Source: Dehalococcoidia bacterium
Lineage (GTDB): Bacteria; Chloroflexota; Dehalococcoidia; GIF9; AB-539-J10
DNA: 10,112 bases
Direction of reading: 5' to 3'
Assembly: GCA_030605665.1 (NCBI GenBank)
Contig: JAUWHW010000010.1
Coordinates: 1 to 10,112, forward strand
The notes beneath the pieces were generated by a model. That model did no database searches, had not been told where the DNA came from, and saw only the letters and a list, made by a program, of their open reading frames with translations. Both the position numbers and the translations under genes were made by a program. This document shows, piece by piece, positions 5,755 through 10,112 of this stretch (position 1 is its first letter; each line of letters starts with the position of its first letter).

Positions 5755-6999
5755 TCACGTCATCAGGTCTTCCCATATTTCCGTTCTCAGTTCCAGCCCT
5801 TTACCTGTAAAACCTCTAGCCTCTGGGAACTCACATATTTCCAAATATCCCTCAGGGGGCTCTACACCCACCCAGGTCCTAACTTTTTCAGGAAGAAGTG
5901 CAGGCACTGCCGTATTAGAAGGAGTACGGCCTGTTATTTCCGCCAGTGCAAGAGCTACATCAGGACGGAACCAGAAATTAATCCACAGGTGAGCCAATGC
6001 TGGATGAGGAGCATGCTTAGGCATGAGCATGACAGCTCCCCTTACAAAACTACCTTCTTCTGGCAGAATTGCCTTAAGTGTTGGGACATCCTCACTAAGC
6101 CACAAAATTTCCCCAGTCCCATAAGGACCAAGAAGCCATGTTTCCTCTGTGAGAATTTCTCTCTTTGGCCAGGAATGATAAGCCTTCACATAGGGTTTGA
6201 GCCGCATCAATACCTCTTTGGCCTCCATTAATTCGTCTTCATCGTCAGAATTGTATGAGTACCCCAAGTATATTAGCACAGCTCCAATGGTCTGAAACAT
6301 ATCATTCTTCATAATCAACCTTCCGTGCTCTGGCAAATCCTTTGGAGCTTCGAATATATATGCCCAAGAACCCACGCGAGGGTCAGTCTCATCAAGATAC
6401 GCCGTGTTGATGGTATAGCCATTCATAGTAAGGTACGCAATTACACCATAGTTGTAACCAGGGTCATACTTTATATTTTTGATATCTTCCCGCAAATATT
6501 TGTTCACGTTGGGTATCCAGTCATGATTCAGTTCCCCTACCACACCTAATGCCCTTAATTGTTCAAATGCTCTAAAGTCTGGCAAAAGATAATCGTATTC
6601 AAGTTTGGGATTCAGCTTGTATTTTGTCACCATTTCATCATAGTCAGCAAAATTATCCCTGACGATCTTAATTCCGAATTCTTTTTCAAAGGCTGGATAC
6701 ATCTCCTCAGGCCACCACTCAGCCCAATCATAAATATTTAGCTGGCCTTCTTCCATGGCCTGTTCAAAGCAATCACGCGGTACAGGCTCACATCCTTCTG
6801 GTAGGGCAGCCACATACTCTTCATACGGATCTGGCTCTAGTGGTGGAGGAACTACCTCTTCCTCCTCTTCCGGCGGAGCGACCTCCTCTTCCGCAGGAGC
6901 ACAAGCAGGTAAGAAAGCAACCAGAAGAAGCAACACCAGGGCACCTGCAATGAAGCTGTGTGCTACCCACCTACCTTTTAGCAAATTTTTTACCTTCAT
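5755..6999 (-). CDS. potD: PotD-like periplasmic solute-binding lipoprotein (amine-type substrate)
   Basis: A 414-residue binding protein of the PotD/PotF family that captures the substrate for the PotABC-like transporter. The signal peptide (1-32) ends LPAC, with Cys33 as the lipidated residue. An acidic, Pro-rich tether follows (34-60), then the two-lobed binding domain (about 85-410). LNIYDWAEWWPEE (87-99) matches the PotD start 'LYFYNWTEYVPP', and NFWFRPDVALALAEITGRTP (341-360) matches its 'INFLLRPDVAKQVAETIGYP'. Aligned from memory to E. coli PotD, the pocket residues Trp34/Glu36 (Trp92/Glu94), Asp168 (Asp233) and Trp229 (Trp300) are kept. Glu171 becomes Gln236, Trp255 becomes Arg320 and Asp257 becomes Ala322, so half the polyamine pocket is altered. 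Context next to two MttB genes points to a methylated amine or betaine. The start is firm, with AAAGGAGG 8 bases upstream. The stop is TGA. Confidence 0.9.
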   Translation of the reverse strand: MKVKNLLKGRWVAHSFIAGALVLLLLVAFLPACAPAEEEVAPPEEEEEVVPPPLEPDPYEEYVAALPEGCEPVPRDCFEQAMEEGQLNIYDWAEWWPEEMYPAFEKEFGIKIVRDNFADYDEMVTKYKLNPKLEYDYLLPDFRAFEQLRALGVVGELNHDWIPNVNKYLREDIKNIKYDPGYNYGVIAYLTMNGYTINTAYLDETDPRVGSWAYIFEAPKDLPEHGRLIMKNDMFQTIGAVLIYLGYSYNSDDEDELMEAKEVLMRLKPYVKAYHSWPKREILTEETWLLGPYGTGEILWLSEDVPTLKAILPEEGSFVRGAVMLMPKHAPHPALAHLWINFWFRPDVALALAEITGRTPSNTAVPALLPEKVRTWVGVEPPEGYLEICEFPEARGFTGKGLELRTEIWEDLMT

Positions 7000-7007
7000 A
7001 CTAATAT

Positions 7008-7015
7008 CCTCCTTT
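7008..7015 (-). promoter_or_regulatory. Strong ribosome binding site of the binding-protein gene
   Basis: AAAGGAGG on the minus strand, 8 bases before ATG 6999, is a near-perfect SD site and fixes the start. Further GGAG-type sites occur upstream in the same leader (about 7037-7075). Confidence 0.85.
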
Positions 7016-7044
7016 CTTTATTATGATTTCTTGCTATCTCCTTT

Positions 7045-7075
7045 TCACCTCTTCTCCTACATTTTCACACCTCCT
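7045..7075 (-). other. Start-stop mini-ORF (ATG-TAG) with its own SD in the leader
   Basis: On the minus strand, AGGAGG (7075-7070) lies 7 bases before ATG (7062-7060), which is followed at once by TAG (7059-7057). If TAG is a stop, the ribosome would assemble and halt on a one-codon frame. If TAG is read as pyrrolysine, the peptide would be five residues (Met-Pyl-Glu-Lys-Arg) before TGA at 7047-7045. The arrangement is visible in the sequence; any regulatory role is speculation. It could be chance in a purine-rich leader. Confidence 0.35.
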
Positions 7076-7111
7076 ACGTATATTGTAGCATTATTGTCAC
7101 TTTCAAAGAAT

Positions 7112-7141
7112 ATTAAACCCCTAGAGGAACAGATTTGTCAA
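7112..7141 (-). promoter_or_regulatory. Candidate promoter of the transporter operon
   Basis: In the 261-base space between the second methyltransferase gene and the binding-protein gene, the minus strand shows a perfect TTGACA (7141-7136). After 18 bases comes TTTAAT (7117-7112); an overlapping TAATAT with 20-base spacing is an alternative -10. Transcription would start about 100 bases before ATG 6999, leaving a purine-rich leader. This suggests that the transporter can be transcribed apart from the methyltransferase genes. The rest of this spacer shows no RNA gene or classical terminator that I can recognise. Confidence 0.5.
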
Positions 7142-7260
7142 CCCCTGCTATAGCAAAAACTAAGCCGGTAGAAAGCCTCCTTTTTCACATTTTTTGACCA
7201 TTATCCCCTTCCCATCCCAAAAAACTTCATCACTTTATTATATGTACTTTTGGCGGAAAT

Positions 7261-8697
7261 TTACAACTCTTTTCCCAAGAACTCCACTTCAGCTCTTTTT
7301 AAGATTTGAGATATCTCCTCCAGTGCTTTTTCAGCAATGGGTGCGGGCCTATGTGTAGCCAGGATTTCTTTAACTTTTTCCTTAGCTACCTCATCAATTG
7401 ACTTAGACCCCTTTTTCTGCCATGCTTCAAAGCTGTCTCTATTGCTAAGCTTGGGCACCCCAAGCTCTTTATAATGCTTTAAGGTATGCTTTTCTCCCAG
7501 AAAGATGCCACCAGGACCAACTTTATGAACGATATCCACTGCCAAGGTGTCATCATTCACTTCAAGCCCACCAGTGAATCTCAAAGCTCCATCTACAATT
7601 TCATTATCGATAACTAACTTCTCTGGAGACCCGCAGAGGCCAGAATCTAAAGCCCCCAAACCACAAACAATATCCGCACATAGACTTTGATTAACGCCCG
7701 CAGCCATCTCATATCCCGCCTGCATATCCAGAGTCTTGGACATAGAGCCATGGGCAGTGACTTCGCATGGCAAGCCATAGTAATGAGCAATCTGGGCACT
7801 GGCGAGGTTGAAAAGGTTGGCTTCTGCAGATTCAACTGCTGCCCCTGATGAAGGGTCCGCAGTACAGGCGGCAGTCGAATATACCACTGGTGCTCCGGGA
7901 CTGACAAATTCGGAGATAACCAGACCTGCCAGATTTTCACAGGTGATAATGACCAATGTTCCTGCTAAAGTAGCTGGACTTGTCTCCATGGCCAAAGGCA
8001 TATCCATATAAACAACTGGAATACCAGCTCCAGCAAACTCTATAGCTGCTTCTATTGAACCCTCCTCAAATGTAAGGGGACTAACAGGACACTGAAGCGC
8101 TGAAATAATGGGTCTTTTCCTGAGTTCTTCCTTGCCACCAGCAATGGCGGCCGCAATTTCAATCATGTATTGGGCTTCCCTGGCACTATGCGCCTCATAT
8201 TCAACATGCTTTTCTGTATTGCTTAAGGTAGTAACAAGCTGGGTTAAGGACCGCATCCGGGGTAGCACATCGCCAGCGGCTAATGTTACCCAAACGAAAT
8301 GAACATTATCGAGATAATCTGCTATCCTCATCCAGCGGGCCAGGTCTTCATTTGTTGAAAATCTACGTTCGCCAGTTTCCCAATCTCTTATGAAAGGTAT
8401 ATCAATCCCACCCGTTATGAAGTGTGTTTCTTTTTTATCCAGTAAAACATCGTACCTGGGATTTCTGGCGCAATATTTTATAGTTTTCGGAGCCCTTCTC
8501 AATGCTTCTTCAACTAAATTTCTAGGGATAGTTACAAGATTTTTCCCGTAATCAACTTTCGCTCCAGCATCCCTTAAAATATCAAGAGCCCTCTTGCTCA
8601 TAACTTTAACACCAGTATTTTCCAATACTTGTAACGTAGCGTTGTGAATAGCTTCTATTTCACCTTCTGACAAAAAACTTAAACTGGGTTTGCTCAT
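7261..8697 (-). CDS. MttB-superfamily methyltransferase without pyrrolysine (quaternary amine type?)
   Basis: A 478-residue full-length member of the trimethylamine methyltransferase (MttB, COG5598) superfamily. Such enzymes move a methyl group from a methylated amine to a cobalamin protein in the cytoplasm. It aligns along its whole length with the upstream mttB product: GVKV..ALDIL.DAG near 29-45, KNLVTIP (52-58), RPIISALQCPVSPLT (195-209), SKTLDMQAGYE (320-330), LVIDNEI (361-367) and KVGPGGIFLGEKHTLKH (392-408). At the pyrrolysine position of its neighbour it has Gly317 (context TAHGSMSK). Known family members lacking pyrrolysine, such as MtgB, act on glycine betaine, proline betaine or carnitine, so a quaternary amine is the best guess; the true substrate is open. 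ATG 8697 has a GGAAGA site just upstream. The gene starts 38 bases after the mttB stop, in one operon. The stop is TAA. Confidence 0.9.
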   Translation of the reverse strand: MSKPSLSFLSEGEIEAIHNATLQVLENTGVKVMSKRALDILRDAGAKVDYGKNLVTIPRNLVEEALRRAPKTIKYCARNPRYDVLLDKKETHFITGGIDIPFIRDWETGERRFSTNEDLARWMRIADYLDNVHFVWVTLAAGDVLPRMRSLTQLVTTLSNTEKHVEYEAHSAREAQYMIEIAAAIAGGKEELRKRPIISALQCPVSPLTFEEGSIEAAIEFAGAGIPVVYMDMPLAMETSPATLAGTLVIITCENLAGLVISEFVSPGAPVVYSTAACTADPSSGAAVESAEANLFNLASAQIAHYYGLPCEVTAHGSMSKTLDMQAGYEMAAGVNQSLCADIVCGLGALDSGLCGSPEKLVIDNEIVDGALRFTGGLEVNDDTLAVDIVHKVGPGGIFLGEKHTLKHYKELGVPKLSNRDSFEAWQKKGSKSIDEVAKEKVKEILATHRPAPIAEKALEEISQILKRAEVEFLGKEL

Positions 8698-8735
8698 TTT
8701 TCTTCCAGCCTCCCTACTTAAGAAATAATCACCGG

Positions 8736-10112
8736 TTATGTCCTTTCTTTAGCTTTCTTTTTCTTCACTACTTCTTCCTCTGCGCTTTCCACAATTGAAT
8801 GTAAAGTGGAAAGCACCTCTGGAGGCAATGGTTCCGGCTTGTGGTTTTTAAGGATGGATAACGCTTCTTCATGAGCTCTTTCAGCCAAGTCCTTCTTCCC
8901 ATCACTCTCCCATGGCGGCCACATTCTGCGGTCAATCAATTTGGAGTGGGATTGCTCCCTCATATGTCGCAAAGTATGCTCTGCACTTAAGAAGTTACCA
9001 CCAGGCCCTACCTGTTTGATAACCTCTACAGCCATACTTTCGTCATTGATGTCAATTCCCTTCGCCACTCTTTTAACCATTTTGGCTATTTCGTTATCTA
9101 TAACTAACTGAGTTAAGCTGAATGTAATCCCAAGCTCAAGCATTCCCATACCGTAAACCAAGTTAGCCCCTGCTAACACAGGTAAAAGAGCAGTAATAGT
9201 CTTTTCGTGGCCTGCCTGAGCATCAGGAACTTTACTATCAGTCTACCCCCCAGCGACCAAGCTACAGAGACGATAATATTGAGCTAGCTTTACCACAGCA
9301 GCACTAATCACCGCAAGTTCAGGAGAGCCTACCGCAGCAGTTGCAGTTCTTAAATCAAGGCAAGTGGATGAGCTAGCGTAAATTACCGGGGCCCCCTTAC
9401 GAATCAATTGAGCCAATACAATCGCACTCAATGTTTCCGCATTATGGATAACTAATAGGCCTGCTAAAGTAACCGGCGCTGTGGCACCAGCCATAGGCAT
9501 AGGTATAATACTGCACGGTAGCCCTGCCCTAACTAATTCAATTATCTGCTCACAGCAATCCTTGCCTAGCGTTAATGGGCTAACCGGACACACGTTCCAA
9601 TTTATGAGAGGGCGTTCCCTTAACCTCTCCTTTCCTCCTACAACCGCCGCAGCCATTTCAATCACAATCCTTGCCTCCTCTACACTAGTGACACTCGCTC
9701 CCCACACATGCTTTGTAGTATTAGGAAGCAGAGATTCCATCTGATGAAAGGAGTTCACCTCTGGAGGAACATCTCGAGCAGTAATCATTTTTTCCACCAC
9801 ATCAACTTCACTTAGAGCATCGCAAACTAACGCAGCATTGGCTATGTCCTGCTTTGTTGATTCTCTATACTCCCCGGTAAAGGGGTCTATTACCATTACG
9901 CCTGTCCCAAAGGACATAAAGTGGACTTTCTTGTCTTCCAAAACCACATCATCTTTGGGGCTTCTCCCCGCAAGGAGAACCCTGCTGGGTGCGGAGTGAA
10001 TAGCATCTTCCACCACATAAGGGGGAATTTTTACCAAATTTTTCTTCTTATCCACAATACAACCACCGCCATCAAAAATATCCAGTGCCTCATCATGCAG
10101 AACTTCTATGCC
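8736..10112 (-). CDS. mttB: Trimethylamine:corrinoid methyltransferase MttB with in-frame amber (pyrrolysine), 5' end outside window
   Basis: Reading through one TAG at 9245-9243 gives a single continuous frame of 458 residues from the window edge to TAA 8738-8736. The frame is open to the edge (first residues GIEVLHDEALDIF), so the start lies outside; roughly 30-45 residues are missing compared with MttB of about 495. Family blocks are in order: KNLVKIPPYVVEDAI, RPLINWNVCPVSPLTLGKD, PMPMAGATAPVTLAG, APVIYASSS, then SLVAGG-TAG-TDSKVPDAQAGHEK, ALLPVLAGANLVYGMGMLE, LVIDNEIAKM and KQVGPGGNFLSAEHTLRH. The TAG sits at residue 290 of the visible part, which matches the pyrrolysine site (334 in Methanosarcina MttB) once the missing N-terminus is added. 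Pyrrolysine is thought to bind the amine for methyl transfer to the corrinoid protein (MttC, not in the window). The alternative, a nonsense-mutated pseudogene, is unlikely because the downstream 168 codons are fully conserved in style and frame. Confidence 0.93.
9243..9245 (-). other. In-frame TAG read as pyrrolysine in mttB
   Basis: The codon lies between GG and TDSK, where the neighbouring paralogue has Gly317. The frame is the same before and after, with no insertion or deletion, and there is no other stop until 8738. This is the one place in the family where an amber codon encodes pyrrolysine. I did not see a convincing PYLIS-like stem-loop, which is not required for mttB. Confidence 0.9.

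Noticed and set aside
6755..7153. Plus-strand open frame of 132 codons opposite the start of the binding-protein gene
   Set aside because: Low-complexity Ser/Gly composition arises from the antisense of the acidic linker codons. There is no SD or family resemblance, and it overlaps a clear gene.
7150..7200. Possible terminator after the second methyltransferase gene (GGCTT repeats and T runs)
   Set aside because: The GGCTT copies are direct and not inverted, so no stable stem forms before the T run.
9180..9242. PYLIS-like stem-loop downstream of the TAG
   Set aside because: I could not find a convincing long stem by eye, and such an element is not needed for mttB genes.
9243..10055. Two separate MttB fragments (8736-9179 and 9243-10055) as a pseudogene
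   Set aside because: Both pieces are in the same frame, the 21 codons between them are typical MttB sequence, and the only interruption is a TAG at the known pyrrolysine site.

Overview
The window looks like an anaerobic bacterial genome of moderate GC. The bacterial signs are lipoprotein signal peptides, Shine-Dalgarno (SD) sites, TTGACA-type promoter elements and a tRNA gene without an encoded CCA. The acidic, proline-rich linker after the lipoprotein cysteine and the general gene style recall Chloroflexota/Dehalococcoidia, but this is only an impression. The main result is on the minus strand at the right end. There, one trimethylamine methyltransferase (mttB) gene is interrupted by a single in-frame TAG at exactly the place where this family carries pyrrolysine. 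The organism therefore probably decodes UAG as pyrrolysine; the pyl genes themselves are not in the window.

Left part, plus strand (1-2786). The window opens with the tail of an MNT-type nucleotidyltransferase and a collapsed remnant of its HEPN partner, i.e. a decayed toxin-antitoxin-like pair. Next comes a gene-free stretch holding palindromic repeat-like DNA (about 411-493) and two near-identical 21-base segments. It is followed by a lipoprotein cyclophilin-type peptidyl-prolyl isomerase, a tRNA-Thr(CGT) with its own likely promoter, an unrecognised alpha/beta protein with a poly-glutamate tail, and a LysE-family membrane exporter. The plus-strand genes then meet the minus-strand genes head-on at about 2787-2814.

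Right part, minus strand (10112 down to 2815). Read in the direction of transcription: mttB with pyrrolysine (5' end outside the window), a second MttB-family gene with glycine at the pyrrolysine position, a 261-base leader with a promoter candidate, a solute-binding lipoprotein (PotD-like), a hairpin followed by a T run, two permeases (PotB-like and PotC-like, ATGA overlap) and an ATPase (PotA-like).

Working model: the PotABCD-like transporter imports a methylated amine. The two MttB-family enzymes move methyl groups from trimethylamine, and possibly from a quaternary amine, to a corrinoid protein encoded elsewhere. The binding protein keeps the first aromatic/acidic part of the polyamine pocket but, by an alignment from memory, has lost the distal Trp and Asp. 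This fits a substrate other than spermidine or putrescine. The substrate is inferred from gene neighbourhood and is not shown by the sequence.
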